64,000 nt of DNA from Microbacterium psychrotolerans (lineage in GTDB: Bacteria > Actinomycetota > Actinomycetes > Actinomycetales > Microbacteriaceae): positions 520,400-584,399 of the forward strand of contig NZ_JAVFWO010000001.1 of NCBI RefSeq assembly GCF_031085295.1. The letters run 5' to 3'. The notes under the pieces are model-generated. The model was not told where the DNA came from, did not search any database, and worked only from the letters and a program-made list of their open reading frames with translations. This document shows positions 7,992 to 17,509 of the stretch, one piece after another (within the stretch, counting starts at the first letter, position 1; each line of letters begins with the position of its first letter). The position numbers and the translations under genes were made by a program.

Positions 7992-8963
7992 GTGACGGCT
8001 TCCCCCACTCCCACGACCGAGCTCCCCGGCTGGCGCCACGCCTACTCCGGCAAGGTCCGCGACCTCTACATGCCGGAGGACACTCCGGACGCGGCGCAGC
8101 CCGAGCGCCTGCTGGTCGTGGCCAGCGACCGCGTCAGCGCGTTCGACCACGTGCTGTCGCCCGGCATCCCAGGCAAGGGGGAACTGCTCACCACCCTCAG
8201 CCTGTGGTGGTTCGACCAGCTCGCCGGCGCCGACGGCGGGCGCGGCATCCCGAACCACCTCGCTGCGTCGCACACCCTCACGCGCGGCGCCGACGGTGAG
8301 GCCAACACCGCCGACGACCTCAAGAGCCTGATCCCGGATGCCGTCACCGGGCGTGCGATGGTCGTGAAGAGCCTCGACATGCAGCCGATCGAGTGCGTCG
8401 TGCGCGGCTACCTCACCGGCTCGGGCTGGGCGGAGTATCGCGAGAGCGGCACCGTGTGCGGCATCGAGCTGCCCGACGGGCTGTCGAACGGCGACCGCCT
8501 GCCTGCGCCCATCTACACCCCGGCGTTCAAGGCGCCGATGGGCGAGCACGACGAGAACATCTCGTTCGAGCGCACGATCGAGCTCGTCGGCGCCGAGCGC
8601 GCGGCCGAGCTGCGCGACCTGTCGCTCGAGATCTACTCCCGCGCTGCGGCGACGGCAGAGGCGCACGGTGTGATCCTCGCCGACACCAAGTTCGAGTTCG
8701 GGCTCGACGAGAACGGCGTGATGACCCTCGCCGACGAGGTGCTCACCAGCGACTCGTCACGGTACTGGGATGCCGCGGCCTGGGCGTCGGGCACCACACC
8801 GGAGGAGCGCATGGCGAGCTTCGACAAGCAGATCGTGCGCAATTGGCTGGCCGCGAACTGGCCCGCGCCCCGCGAGGGCGAGCCGCCGGCGCTTCCCGCC
8901 GACATCGTCGCGCGCACCACCGCGCGCTACCGCGAACTGCTCGAGCGCCTCACCGCCGCCTGA
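7992..8963 (+). CDS. purC: phosphoribosylaminoimidazole-succinocarboxamide synthase
   Basis: SAICAR synthetase, which joins aspartate to CAIR with ATP in de novo purine synthesis. The 323-residue length is that of the long actinobacterial/fungal form. It shows YSGKVRDLY (nucleotide-binding, residues ~18-26), VVASDRVSAFDHVL, IPGKGELLTTLSLWWF, PIECVVRGYLTGSGW, and ILADTKFEFGLDENG followed by LADEVLTSDSSRYW, all diagnostic. The GTG at 7992 is preceded by GATAAT at 7980-7985 with a six-base gap, again a leaderless arrangement. The next gene is convergent at 9116. Confidence 0.97.
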   Translation: MTASPTPTTELPGWRHAYSGKVRDLYMPEDTPDAAQPERLLVVASDRVSAFDHVLSPGIPGKGELLTTLSLWWFDQLAGADGGRGIPNHLAASHTLTRGADGEANTADDLKSLIPDAVTGRAMVVKSLDMQPIECVVRGYLTGSGWAEYRESGTVCGIELPDGLSNGDRLPAPIYTPAFKAPMGEHDENISFERTIELVGAERAAELRDLSLEIYSRAAATAEAHGVILADTKFEFGLDENGVMTLADEVLTSDSSRYWDAAAWASGTTPEERMASFDKQIVRNWLAANWPAPREGEPPALPADIVARTTARYRELLERLTAA

Positions 8964-9115
8964 CGCCGCGGCGCGGCATCCGTCCCCTCGTCATCGGCGC
9001 GCCCGCGTCGACTCGGCGCGGGCTCGGCATCCGTCGCAAGGCACCGGCTCGCACGCACCGACCCGCCCCGGCGGCGCGGCATCCGCCCCGAAGTCACGTC
9101 GCCCGACGGACGGCG

Positions 9116-10693
9116 TCACGCGTTTTTCATCGCCTTCAGCCGCGCGAGCAGGGCGGGCGCGGTGCGGTCGAGGAGGGAGCCGCCGAGGAGGATCCCACCG
9201 ACGAGGAGGCCTGATCCGACCACGATCCCCAGCGCGCACGCGATCAGGCTCAGCGTCACGTTCTGGGTGAAGAAGCCGATCGTCCCGACGATCACGGCGG
9301 GTGCCGAGAGCACCAGCGCCACCAGCCAGATGCCGAAGAACGCCATCCCCTGCAGGAACGTGGTGCCCGGCACGCGCTTGAAGGGGTTGTCGCCCGCGGC
9401 CGCGACGGGGACGACGAGCTGCGCCGACGTCACCGCGCACACGCCGTAGCAGGTGAAGAGGACGCCGACCGACATGCCGAGGATGCCGGGGAACTGCTCC
9501 CATTCGCCCGAGAAGGCGATCGGCAGCACCACGGCGAGCACTACGAGGGGCAGTGCGACCGCCGCGGCGCCCAGCGTGCGGCCGAGCCGGTCGGCGCGTC
9601 CGGTCGCCCCCGTGATGAACTCGGTTCCGAACGCCGTGCCGTCGTACGAGATGTCGGCCCACACCACGATGCCGATCACGATCGCGATGATGGGTCCCGA
9701 GAACGACAGCGCCACCAGCGGGTCGCCGTCGCGGGCGTAGAACCACAGCAGCACGGGGACGAGAGGCGCGCCGACGAGCTGGCGGAGGTACCGGGGATCG
9801 CGCACCCAGTAGGTGAGGGAGCGCGCGAAGATCGCTCCGGCCGCGCCGGTCGGCACGCGGCCGAACCAGCCGATCGACCCCACGGGCACCGGGGCCGCCG
9901 ATGTCTGCCGCGGGCGGACGAGCGAACGGGCGAGCGACGCCCGCCACAGCAGCCAGAGCGCCGCCAGCGTCGCGAGTGCGATGAGCAGCTTCGCGCCGGC
10001 ACCGACGAGGTCGCCCGCCGCCGCTGCCGCCGGCACCGCCCACGCCGCGCCGAGCGGCGTCCAGCCGAGCACCGTCACAGCCTCGGCGATCGTGTCGGCG
10101 TTCACCGCGAAGCCGGTCGCGACACCGACGATGATCGGGCCCGCGAGGATCAGCGGGATGAAGACGAGGGTGCCCGACGCCTCGCGGAAGCGCCGGCCGC
10201 TGCCGAGTCCCGCCGCGGCGGACGCGACGGCGCGCGACGCGACGACGGCGGTCACGACGGCGACCGGGATGCTGACGGCCCAGGCCACGATCGCGGCCGG
10301 CCAGTGAGCCCACGTCGCGATGGTCGCGAGCGCTGCGGCGGACGTGATGATCCCGGGGATGCCGCACACGCCCGCGAGGGCCAGCGCGACCATCATGCGC
10401 GACAGCGTCATTGGGAAGACGACGAGGCGGTCGGGATCCAGGGTCGTGTCGACGCCGAAGGCGATGAGCGGAACGAGGGCCCATCCCAGCGTCACGAGCG
10501 ACCCGGCGCCGACGATGACGCCGCTCGCGAGCTGCAGATCGCCGAACCCGAGCAGCACCAGCCCCGCGACGATCCCTGCGAGGACGGCGGCCCCGTACGC
10601 CGCGCCGAAGATGAAGCCGACGAGCTGCCAGGGGCTCCGCGCGAGCTGGTTGCCGAGGACGCGGAACCGCAGCCTCAGGAGCGTCGCAACCAT
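9116..10693 (-). CDS. ABC-2 type exporter permease
   Basis: A 525-residue integral membrane protein with roughly a dozen hydrophobic segments spread over its length (for example LVGFIFGAAYGAAVLAGIVAGLVLLGF at ~23-50 and LVALVLSAPAVIVGTIGFF near the C-terminus). It lacks an ATPase motif and pairs with the ATP-binding gene just upstream on the same strand. The start (MVATLLRLRF) lies inside the last 19 bases of the ATPase gene, so the two are translationally coupled. The long frame upstream of 10693 is antisense-like sequence within the ATPase gene and is not part of it. Substrate is unknown. Confidence 0.85.
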   Translation of the reverse strand: MVATLLRLRFRVLGNQLARSPWQLVGFIFGAAYGAAVLAGIVAGLVLLGFGDLQLASGVIVGAGSLVTLGWALVPLIAFGVDTTLDPDRLVVFPMTLSRMMVALALAGVCGIPGIITSAAALATIATWAHWPAAIVAWAVSIPVAVVTAVVASRAVASAAAGLGSGRRFREASGTLVFIPLILAGPIIVGVATGFAVNADTIAEAVTVLGWTPLGAAWAVPAAAAAGDLVGAGAKLLIALATLAALWLLWRASLARSLVRPRQTSAAPVPVGSIGWFGRVPTGAAGAIFARSLTYWVRDPRYLRQLVGAPLVPVLLWFYARDGDPLVALSFSGPIIAIVIGIVVWADISYDGTAFGTEFITGATGRADRLGRTLGAAAVALPLVVLAVVLPIAFSGEWEQFPGILGMSVGVLFTCYGVCAVTSAQLVVPVAAAGDNPFKRVPGTTFLQGMAFFGIWLVALVLSAPAVIVGTIGFFTQNVTLSLIACALGIVVGSGLLVGGILLGGSLLDRTAPALLARLKAMKNA

Positions 10694-11514
10694 TCCGGCC
10701 CCTCCGTGTGGCGGCGACCGCCGACGAGCTCGACGAAGCGATCCTGCAGCGACTGGCCGGCTCGCACGTCGTCGACCGTTCCTGCGACGAGGAGGCGACC
10801 GGCGACCACGATCGCGACGTGATCGCACATCCGCTGCACGAGGTCCATCGAGTGGCTCGAGACGATCACCGTCCCGCCGCTCGCCACGTAACCCGTGAGG
10901 ATGTCCTGGATGTTGGCGGCTGACACCGGGTCGACCGACTCGAACGGCTCGTCGAGCACGAGCAGTCGCGGGGCGTGGACGAGCGCGCACGCGAGCGCGA
11001 TCTTCTTGGTCATGCCCGCCGAGTAGTCGACGACCATCGTGCCGGCGGCATCCGCCATGTCCATCAGCGCGAGGAGGTCGGCGGTGCGCCGCGCGATCTC
11101 ATCGTGCGGGATGCCGAACAGCAGGCCGTTGTAGGTGACGAGCTGCTCGCCGGTGAGCCGGTCGAAGAGCTTCACCCCGTCGGCGAGGTTGCCGAGCATG
11201 CCCTTGGCCCTGACCGGATCGCGCCACACGTCCACGCCGTGCACGAGCGCCTGCCCGGCGTCCGGCGCGAGCAGCCCGGTCGCCATCGACAGCGTGGTCG
11301 TCTTGCCGGCGCCGTTGGGGCCGACCAGTCCGTAGAACGAGCCCGTCGGCACCCTCAGGCTGAGATCGACGACCGCGAGCTTGTCGCCGAACCGCTTGTG
11401 CAGGCCCCGCAGCTCGAGGGCGGCGGTGCCGGCCTGCGCAGTGAGACCCGGCGCTGCCGCCGGGCCGGCGGCAGGCGTGTCGGCGGGCGTCGGGGGAAGC
11501 ATCGAATCCGTCAC
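10675..11514 (-). CDS. ABC transporter ATP-binding protein (CcmA/NatA type)
   Basis: A 279-residue ATPase energising the permease at 9116-10693. It has Walker A GPNGAGKTTT (~74-83), Walker B LLVLDEPFE, an H-loop in IVSSHSMD, and a divergent signature DYSAGMTKKIALA in place of LSGGQ. A 35-residue Ala/Pro-rich N-terminal extension precedes the domain. It is the first gene of a two-gene operon facing away from the plus-strand permease gene at 11706, with about 190 bases between them. Exporters of this build move peptides, lipids or drugs; nothing nearby identifies the cargo. Confidence 0.9.
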   Translation of the reverse strand: MTDSMLPPTPADTPAAGPAAAPGLTAQAGTAALELRGLHKRFGDKLAVVDLSLRVPTGSFYGLVGPNGAGKTTTLSMATGLLAPDAGQALVHGVDVWRDPVRAKGMLGNLADGVKLFDRLTGEQLVTYNGLLFGIPHDEIARRTADLLALMDMADAAGTMVVDYSAGMTKKIALACALVHAPRLLVLDEPFESVDPVSAANIQDILTGYVASGGTVIVSSHSMDLVQRMCDHVAIVVAGRLLVAGTVDDVRAGQSLQDRFVELVGGRRHTEGPEWLRRS

Positions 11515-11663
11515 GTCTCTCCGTCACATCGGCATCGAAGGCCCGGGCACGCACCCGGCGAGGCTCCAGCCTCTCGGATGCCTCGTCCCCGGGCAACTCG
11601 CAGCCGGACGGGCGTGTCCGGTGCACGGTCGCTCCCCTGCGCAGGACGAGGTGGCGCCGCCGC

Positions 11664-11700
11664 TAGGGTGATGCTCGCACCATCCCCCGAGCGCAAGGAG
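11664..11700 (+). promoter_or_regulatory. promoter -10 and ribosome binding site of the uracil permease
   Basis: TAGGGT (11664-11669) is a TANNNT -10, followed by a ~30-base leader ending in AAGGAG (11695-11700), five bases before the ATG. This gene therefore has a conventional leader, unlike many of its neighbours. Confidence 0.5.
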
Positions 11701-11705
11701 CGCAC

Positions 11706-13052
11706 ATGCCAACGTGGACCCTTCACGGCAACGGCCGGACCGTCGAACCGGGCAAGGTGGTGAAGCCCGACGAGCGCCTGAACTGGCCCGCCACCGTCGC
11801 GATCGGCGCTCAGCACGTCATCGCGATGTTCGGTGCGACGTTCCTGGTGCCCGCGATCACCGGCTTCCCCGTCTCCACGACGCTCCTCTTCTCGGGCATC
11901 GGGACGCTGCTGTTCCTGCTCATCACGAAGAACCGGCTCCCCAGCTACCTCGGCTCGTCGTTCGCGTTCATCGCGCCGGTGACCGCCGCCACCGCATCGC
12001 AGGGCATGGGATCGGCGCTGGCGGGGATCGTCGCGGTCGGCGTGCTGCTGGCAGCCGTGGGCTTCATCGTCCAGTTCGCGGGCCTCGGCTGGATCGAGAA
12101 GCTCATGCCCCCGGTCGTCGCGGGCGCCATCGTGGCGCTCATCGGCTTCAACCTCGCGCCGGTCGCCTGGACCAACTTCCAGCAGGCGCCGATCACGGCG
12201 ACCATCACGCTCGTCGCGGTCATCCTGTTCAGCGTGCTGTTCCGCGGCTTCCTCGGCCGCATCTCGATCTTCCTCGGCGTGATCGTCGGCTACGTCGTCG
12301 CGCTGCTGCGCGGCGAAGTGGATTTCAGCGCGGTCGACGAGCTCGTCGCGAACGGGCAGTGGGTCGGCCTGCCGACCTTCGCGTTCCCGACGTTCGGCGA
12401 CCCCGGCACCTGGAGCGTCATCGCGATGTTCCTCCCGGTCGTGCTCGTGCTCATCGCCGAGAACGTCGGCCACGTGCGCGGCGTCGCGACGATGACCGAG
12501 TCGTCGGTCAACCAGTACACCGGTCGCGCGCTGATCGCCGACGGCGCCGCCACCGTGCTGGCCGGCACCTTCGGCGGCTCGGGCACGACGACGTACGGCG
12601 AGAACATCGGCGTCATGGCCGCGACCCGCGTCTACTCGACCGCCGCCTACTGGGTCGCCGGCCTGTTCGCCATCCTGCTGTCGCTGTCGCCGGTGGTGGG
12701 CGAGGTGTTCAACTCGATCCCCGCCGGGGTGCTCGGCGGCGTGACGACCGCGCTGTACGGCCTGATCGGCATCATCGGCATCAAGATCTGGGTCGACAAC
12801 CGCGTGGACTTCTCGCGCCCGGTGAACCAGTACACCGGCGCCGTCGCGCTCGTCATCGCGATCGCCGGGTTCACGGTGCAGTGGGGCGACTTCCAGCTCG
12901 GCGCGATCGTGATCGGTGCGGCGGCCGCCCTGCTGATCTACCACCTCGGCAACGCGATCGCGCGCTGGCGCAAGACGGGCGCGGACGACGGCGGTCCGAT
13001 CCCTGCCGTCGGCCAGCTCGGCGGCGATCCGCAGGACATCGAGGCCCGCTGA
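11706..13052 (+). CDS. NCS2 family uracil/xanthine permease
   Basis: A 448-residue nucleobase:cation symporter of the UraA type, with about 14 hydrophobic segments. Family marks are the N-terminal QHVIAMFGATFLVPAITG, SYLGSSFAFIAP (half-helix substrate region), ENVGHV, and the NCS2 motif GTFGGSGTTTYGENIGVMAATRVYS, whose ENIG matches uracil permeases more than xanthine/urate ones. It probably imports uracil for pyrimidine salvage. The ATG at 11706 has AAGGAG five bases upstream. No pyr gene or PyrR-type leader is adjacent. The next gene follows after 37 bases on the same strand but is functionally unrelated. Confidence 0.92.
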   Translation: MPTWTLHGNGRTVEPGKVVKPDERLNWPATVAIGAQHVIAMFGATFLVPAITGFPVSTTLLFSGIGTLLFLLITKNRLPSYLGSSFAFIAPVTAATASQGMGSALAGIVAVGVLLAAVGFIVQFAGLGWIEKLMPPVVAGAIVALIGFNLAPVAWTNFQQAPITATITLVAVILFSVLFRGFLGRISIFLGVIVGYVVALLRGEVDFSAVDELVANGQWVGLPTFAFPTFGDPGTWSVIAMFLPVVLVLIAENVGHVRGVATMTESSVNQYTGRALIADGAATVLAGTFGGSGTTTYGENIGVMAATRVYSTAAYWVAGLFAILLSLSPVVGEVFNSIPAGVLGGVTTALYGLIGIIGIKIWVDNRVDFSRPVNQYTGAVALVIAIAGFTVQWGDFQLGAIVIGAAAALLIYHLGNAIARWRKTGADDGGPIPAVGQLGGDPQDIEAR

Positions 13053-13089
13053 GGGAAGACAAGCGGATGCCGCGGCGTTGTGTATTCGT

Positions 13090-13977
13090 ATGCATGAAGT
13101 AGCCGCGGTGCCCGACCGTCTCGCCGCCGACACCTCGATGGGAGCCGTCACGCTTCTCGTCGGCGACCTCGACGGGATGACGGCGTTCTACCGCGACGTC
13201 ATCACCCTCCAGGTGCTCTCCGCTGCCGGCGACGAGGTCGTACTGGGACGAGCCGGCCGGGCCGTCGTCGTGCTGCGGCATGAGCCGGCGCTGCGGCACG
13301 CGACGCCCGGTGCGGCGGGACTCTTCCACACGGCGATCCTCTTCGAGACCCAGGAGGCGCTCGCCGCCGCACTGTACAGCGTCGCGCAGCACGCTCCACA
13401 GACGTTCACCGGATCTGCCGATCACCTGGTCAGCCAGGCGTTCTACCTGACCGACCCGGAGGGCAACGGCATCGAGCTCTACTGGGACCGCGCCCGCACC
13501 GAGTGGTCGTGGACCCACGGCAGCATCGAGATGGCGACGCTCTACCTCGACCCCAACACCTTTCTGCGCGAGCACCTCACCGAGCGGGCGGCGAGCGGCG
13601 CGACCGGGCAGGACGCGGCATCCGTGGGTCATGTGCACCTCTCGGTGGGCGACGTCGCGAGCGCCCGGGCGTTCTACGTCGACGCGCTGGGGTTCGACCA
13701 GACCGCCGCGATGGGCGACCAGGCGCTGTTCGTGAGCGCCGGCGGATACCACCACCACATGGCGATGAACGTGTGGAACTCCCGAGGGGCCGGACCACGG
13801 ATGCCGGCGCTCGGCCTCGGGCGCGTCGACCTCGCCCTGCCCGATGCCGACGCCCTCGGCGCACTCGCCGAGCGCCTGCGGCACCACGGCCTCGAGGTGC
13901 GCGACGACGGCCGCACCGTGTCGTTCGACGACCCCTGGCGCAACCTGCTGCAGGCCACCGTCCCCGGCCGCGGCTGA
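13090..13977 (+). CDS. two-domain VOC protein (CatE-like extradiol dioxygenase/glyoxalase fold)
   Basis: A 295-residue protein built of two vicinal-oxygen-chelate modules. The first spans ~15-150 (GAVTLLVGDLDGMTAFYRDVITL, GLFHTAILF, YLTDPEGNGIELYWDR) and the second ~180-290 (VGHVHLSVGDVASARAFYVDALGF, GYHHHMAMNVW). The metal-ligand pattern His...His...Glu can be traced as H in LFHTA or GHVHL, HHH in GYHHH and E in GIELYW, as in CatE-type enzymes. The reaction is not determined. I chose the ATG at 13090; a TTG four codons earlier and an ATG at 13138 (MGAVTLL) are alternatives, as none has a Shine-Dalgarno. Confidence 0.82.
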   Translation: MHEVAAVPDRLAADTSMGAVTLLVGDLDGMTAFYRDVITLQVLSAAGDEVVLGRAGRAVVVLRHEPALRHATPGAAGLFHTAILFETQEALAAALYSVAQHAPQTFTGSADHLVSQAFYLTDPEGNGIELYWDRARTEWSWTHGSIEMATLYLDPNTFLREHLTERAASGATGQDAASVGHVHLSVGDVASARAFYVDALGFDQTAAMGDQALFVSAGGYHHHMAMNVWNSRGAGPRMPALGLGRVDLALPDADALGALAERLRHHGLEVRDDGRTVSFDDPWRNLLQATVPGRG

Positions 13978-13979
13978 CA

Positions 13980-14008
13980 CGGGCCTTCGGGAATCGCGGT
14001 CAGGCCCG
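13980..14008. terminator. convergent hairpin between VOC gene and cebR
   Basis: Perfect 7-bp arms CGGGCCT (13980-13986) and AGGCCCG (14002-14008) with a 15-base loop lie between two convergent stops (13977 and 14014). A role as bidirectional terminator is inferred from position. Confidence 0.45.
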
Positions 14009-14013
14009 GCCGG

Positions 14014-15027
14014 TCAGACGGAATCGCGGACGACGAGCTCGGTCTCGAGGATCGTGACGTGCCGGGGATGCCGCCCCGCGAGGAGGTCGAGCAGCACGCT
14101 CGCCATGCGCTCCCCCTGGGCGAACGAGGGCTGGCGCACCGTCGTGAGCTGCGGGATGACGGAGGTCGCCACCGGCGAGTCGTCGAAGCCGATGATCGCG
14201 ATGTCTTCGGGGACGCGGAGGCCTTCCGCGGCGAGCACGGTCAGCACGCCACGGGCCATGAGGTCGCTCGCGACGAAGACCGCGTCGGGCTTGGCGCCGG
14301 TGGCGAGCACGCGGCGCATCGCATCCGCACCGCCGTCAGCGGTGAAGTTGCCGTCCTCGACGGCGATCTCGTCGAGGTCCCACGCGGCCAGCGCGTCGCG
14401 GTAGCCCTGCAGGCGGTCGACGCCGGCGGGCATGTCGCGCGGACCGGTGATCGTCGCGATGCGCTTGCGGCCGCTCTCGATCAGGTAGACGGTGGCGTCG
14501 TAGGCGCCGCGCACGTTGTCGACGTCGACGTAGTAGTCGCGCTCACGCTCGCGTACCGGGCGGCCGCCGTAGACCACAGGGACGACGCTCGCGATGCGGT
14601 CGATGAAGGTGTCGCTGGTGTGGTGCGAGACGACGATCGCGCCGTCGACCGCCCCGCTGCGCACGTAGCTCGTCGTCTTGTCGCCCGGGTCGTCGCTCGC
14701 GATGAAGAGGTTGAGCACGTAGTCCGAGCGGCTCAGGCGTGAGTTGATCCCCGAGACGATGGCCGCGAAGAAGGGGTCGCCGAAGAACCGGGTGGTGTCC
14801 TCGGGAACGATCAGCGCGACCGCATGGGTCTTCTGGCTCGCGAGCGAGCGCGCGGCACGGTTCGGGACGTAGTTGAGCTCGGCGATCGCTCGCGTCACCG
14901 ACTGCAGAGCCTCGGGGCTCACCGCCGTCGAGCCGTTCACCACGCGCGACACCGTGGACCGCGAGACCCCCGCCGCTGCGGCGACCTCTTCGATCGTGAC
15001 TGCCGAACGCATCGCCTCGACGCTCAT
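14014..15027 (-). CDS. cebR: LacI-family repressor of the cellobiose operon (CebR-like)
   Basis: A 337-residue LacI/GalR regulator. The N-terminal HTH is TIEEVAAAAGVSRSTVSRVVNG (~11-31) with hinge SLASQKTHAVAL, followed by a periplasmic-binding-protein-like effector domain (~65-330). It is the last gene of the cebEFG-bglC cluster, all on the minus strand, starting 34 bases after bglC. The ATG at 15027 has a purine-rich GGAGGAGGAAGAGG immediately upstream. Three operators of the CebR consensus (TGGGAGCGCTCCCA, established for Streptomyces and Thermobifida CebR/CelR) lie upstream of cebE, which supports the specific name. Predicted inducer: cellobiose or a related beta-glucoside. Confidence 0.85.
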   Translation of the reverse strand: MSVEAMRSAVTIEEVAAAAGVSRSTVSRVVNGSTAVSPEALQSVTRAIAELNYVPNRAARSLASQKTHAVALIVPEDTTRFFGDPFFAAIVSGINSRLSRSDYVLNLFIASDDPGDKTTSYVRSGAVDGAIVVSHHTSDTFIDRIASVVPVVYGGRPVRERERDYYVDVDNVRGAYDATVYLIESGRKRIATITGPRDMPAGVDRLQGYRDALAAWDLDEIAVEDGNFTADGGADAMRRVLATGAKPDAVFVASDLMARGVLTVLAAEGLRVPEDIAIIGFDDSPVATSVIPQLTTVRQPSFAQGERMASVLLDLLAGRHPRHVTILETELVVRDSV

Positions 15028-15061
15028 CCTCTTCCTCCTCCCGGATGCTACTTCCGGGACG

Positions 15062-16540
15062 CTACGACGTGACGGCCGCCGCGCGCGCGGGCTCCAGGTC
15101 GAGGGCGCGAGCGCCGATGATCCGGCGGTACTCGAGAGCGCTGTCCTTCGGCGTGCGCTCCTGCGTCTCGTAGTCGACCCGCACGATGCCGAACCGCTTC
15201 TCGTACCCCCACGCCCACTCGAAGTTGTCGAGCAGCGACCAATAGAAGTATCCCCGCACATCGACGCCCGCGTCCGCGGCATCGAGGATCGCACCGAGGT
15301 GGCCGCGCAGGAACTCCACGCGGTCGGCGTCGTGCACCCGCTTCTCGTCGCCCTCGACGACGAGCTCGTCGTCGTACGCCGCGCCGTTCTCGGTGACGTA
15401 GAGGACCGTGCCGGCCGGCTGCGCGTACTCGTCCCACACCCGGTGCAGCAGCGTGGTGAGGCCCTCGGGCTGCACCTCCCACTGCATGGGGGTGCGGGGA
15501 AGCCCGCGCTCGTGCCAGAAGATGCCCTCGTGCGACGGGTACGGCGAGCGGCCGGGGCGGTCCGTCGGCGCATCGCCGCCGATCGGCGGGTTCACCGGCT
15601 CATGACCGCCCACGTACTCGCCGTGGTAGTAGTTCACGCCGAGCGTGTCGATCGGCGTCGCGATCGTCTCGAGGTCACCCGGATGCACGGCGGACTCCCA
15701 CGCGGCGACGGCCGCGGCATCCACCTTCCGGATGTCCTCGACGACGTCGGCCGGGTACTCGGCGCGGAAGATGGGGTCGAGGAACCACCGGTTGAACTGG
15801 CCGTCGATGCGGCGCGCGGCGTCGGCGTCGGCCGGGTCGTCCGCGTCGACGGGCTCGGCGACCGTGAGGTTGAGCGTGATGCCGAGCTTGAGCGACGCGT
15901 CGCGTGCCCGCAGCTCGCGCACCGCCTGCCCGTGGCCGAGCAGCAGGTGGTGCGCGGCGAGCACGCCCTCCTCGACGCTGTAGTGACCCGGTGCGTGCAG
16001 GCCGGCGGTGTAGCTCAGGAACGACGAGCACCACGGCTCGTTGAGCGTCGTCCACACGTTCACCCGGTCGCCCAGCGCGTCGTGCATGGTCAGCGCGTAC
16101 TCGGTGAACAGGTCGGCGGTGTCGCGGTTGGCCCAGCCGCCCTTCTCCTGCAGGGCCTGCGGCAGGTCCCAGTGGTAGAGCGTCAGCCACGGCAGGATGC
16201 CGGCTTCCAGCAGCTCGTCGGTCAGCCTCTTGTAGAAGTCGATGCCCTGCGGGTTGACCGCCCCGCCGTCGGGTCGCACGCGCGACCACGACGTCGAGAA
16301 GCGGTACGTCTGCAGTCCCAGATGCTTCATGAGTGCGACGTCATCGCCGTAGCGGTGATAGTGGTCGCACGCCACGTCGCCGTTGTCGCCGTTGATGACT
16401 GCGCCCGGCACCCGGCAGAAGGCGTCCCAGATGGAGTCGCGGCGGCCGTCCTCGTGGGCGGCGCCTTCGATCTGGAAGGCGGCGGTCGCGGCGCCGAACA
16501 GGAAGTCCGACGGGAAGGCGCGCGGGATCGCGGTCGTCAT
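15062..16540 (-). CDS. bglC: GH1 beta-glucosidase
   Basis: A 492-residue glycoside hydrolase family 1 enzyme that would cleave imported cellobiose to glucose in the cytosol (no signal peptide). The acid/base Glu168 lies in TTLNEPW and the nucleophile Glu384 in YVTENGAAYDD; the N-terminal FLFGAATAAFQIEGA and C-terminal YFYWSLLDNFEWAWGY complete the GH1 pattern. It lies 60 bases after cebG and before cebR in the same transcription unit. Position and operators match the Streptomyces ceb/bglC system, so bglC is the best name, though other beta-glycosides could be substrates. Confidence 0.93.
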   Translation of the reverse strand: MTTAIPRAFPSDFLFGAATAAFQIEGAAHEDGRRDSIWDAFCRVPGAVINGDNGDVACDHYHRYGDDVALMKHLGLQTYRFSTSWSRVRPDGGAVNPQGIDFYKRLTDELLEAGILPWLTLYHWDLPQALQEKGGWANRDTADLFTEYALTMHDALGDRVNVWTTLNEPWCSSFLSYTAGLHAPGHYSVEEGVLAAHHLLLGHGQAVRELRARDASLKLGITLNLTVAEPVDADDPADADAARRIDGQFNRWFLDPIFRAEYPADVVEDIRKVDAAAVAAWESAVHPGDLETIATPIDTLGVNYYHGEYVGGHEPVNPPIGGDAPTDRPGRSPYPSHEGIFWHERGLPRTPMQWEVQPEGLTTLLHRVWDEYAQPAGTVLYVTENGAAYDDELVVEGDEKRVHDADRVEFLRGHLGAILDAADAGVDVRGYFYWSLLDNFEWAWGYEKRFGIVRVDYETQERTPKDSALEYRRIIGARALDLEPARAAAVTS

Positions 16541-16600
16541 GAGGGGAAGGTCCTCTCTGGATGCATTGAGATCAGGATGACTGAGGCCGAGGCGGAAGGC

Positions 16601-17509
16601 CTAGCCCTTGACGGCACCGGCCATGATTCCACTGACCAGCTGCTTGCCCGCGAAGGCGAACAGGATGAGCAGCGGGATCGTGGCGAGGAGCACGCCGGCC
16701 AGCACGACCGAGTAGTCGACGAAGTAGTTGGACTGCAGCAGCGAGAGCGCGACCGGCAGGGTGGGGCTCTGCCGATCGAGCACGATGAACGGCCAGAAGA
16801 ACTGGTTCCACGCGCCGACGAAGGTGAACAGGAACAGCATCGCGGCGGCAGGCCGGGCCGCGGTGACGCCGACCGTCCAGAACGTGCGGATCATGGACGC
16901 CCCGTCCACACGCGCCGCCTCGATGAGCTCGTCCGGCACCGTCTGCGACAGGTACTGCGTCATCCAGAACACCCCGAACGCGCTGGTGAGCGCGGGGATG
17001 ATGATGGCGCCGATCTGGCCGGTCCAGCCGAGGTCCGAGAACAGGAGGTACAGCGGCACCACACCGAGCTGCATCGGCACGGCCATCGTGGCGACCACGA
17101 AGGCCAGCAGCCACTTGCCGCCCGGGAAGCGCAGCTTCGCGAACGCCCAGCCGGCGAGCGTCGAGAAGATGACGACGGATGCCGCGATCACGGTCGAGCT
17201 GAAGATCGAGTTCCACAGCGCCAGCCAGAAGTTGACGGCCGGGTCGTTGACGACCGACAGCGCGTTGGCGATGAAATTGCCGCCCGGCAGCCACGACATG
17301 TTCGGGTCGTTGATCGTGGTGGCGTCGCCCGAGCCGATCAGGAACGACCAGTAGTAGGGGAAGATCGCCGAGACGATGACGACTCCGAGGCCGAGGTACA
17401 CCCAGAACCCGGCGCGGACGCCGCGGATCTTGGTGGTGCGCCGGCTGTTGCGCGCGTTCGGGAGGTTCTCCTCGACGACGGCGAGAGGCGGGGTGCTGAT
17501 GGCGCTCAC
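16601..17509 (-). CDS. cebG: cellobiose ABC transporter permease (CebG/MalG-like)
   Basis: A 302-residue binding-protein-dependent sugar permease with about six hydrophobic segments. The inner-membrane EAA loop is visible as ELIEAARVDGASMIRTFWTVGVTAARPA. It ends in QLVSGIMAGAVKG, as MalG-type permeases do. The GTG at 17509 (MSAISTPPL) overlaps the end of cebF by four bases (GTGA), so they are translationally coupled; the longer open frame upstream is inside cebF and is rejected. It forms a heterodimer with CebF. No cognate ATPase is encoded in the cluster; in Streptomyces the shared ATPase MsiK serves this role from elsewhere. Confidence 0.9.
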   Translation of the reverse strand: MSAISTPPLAVVEENLPNARNSRRTTKIRGVRAGFWVYLGLGVVIVSAIFPYYWSFLIGSGDATTINDPNMSWLPGGNFIANALSVVNDPAVNFWLALWNSIFSSTVIAASVVIFSTLAGWAFAKLRFPGGKWLLAFVVATMAVPMQLGVVPLYLLFSDLGWTGQIGAIIIPALTSAFGVFWMTQYLSQTVPDELIEAARVDGASMIRTFWTVGVTAARPAAAMLFLFTFVGAWNQFFWPFIVLDRQSPTLPVALSLLQSNYFVDYSVVLAGVLLATIPLLILFAFAGKQLVSGIMAGAVKG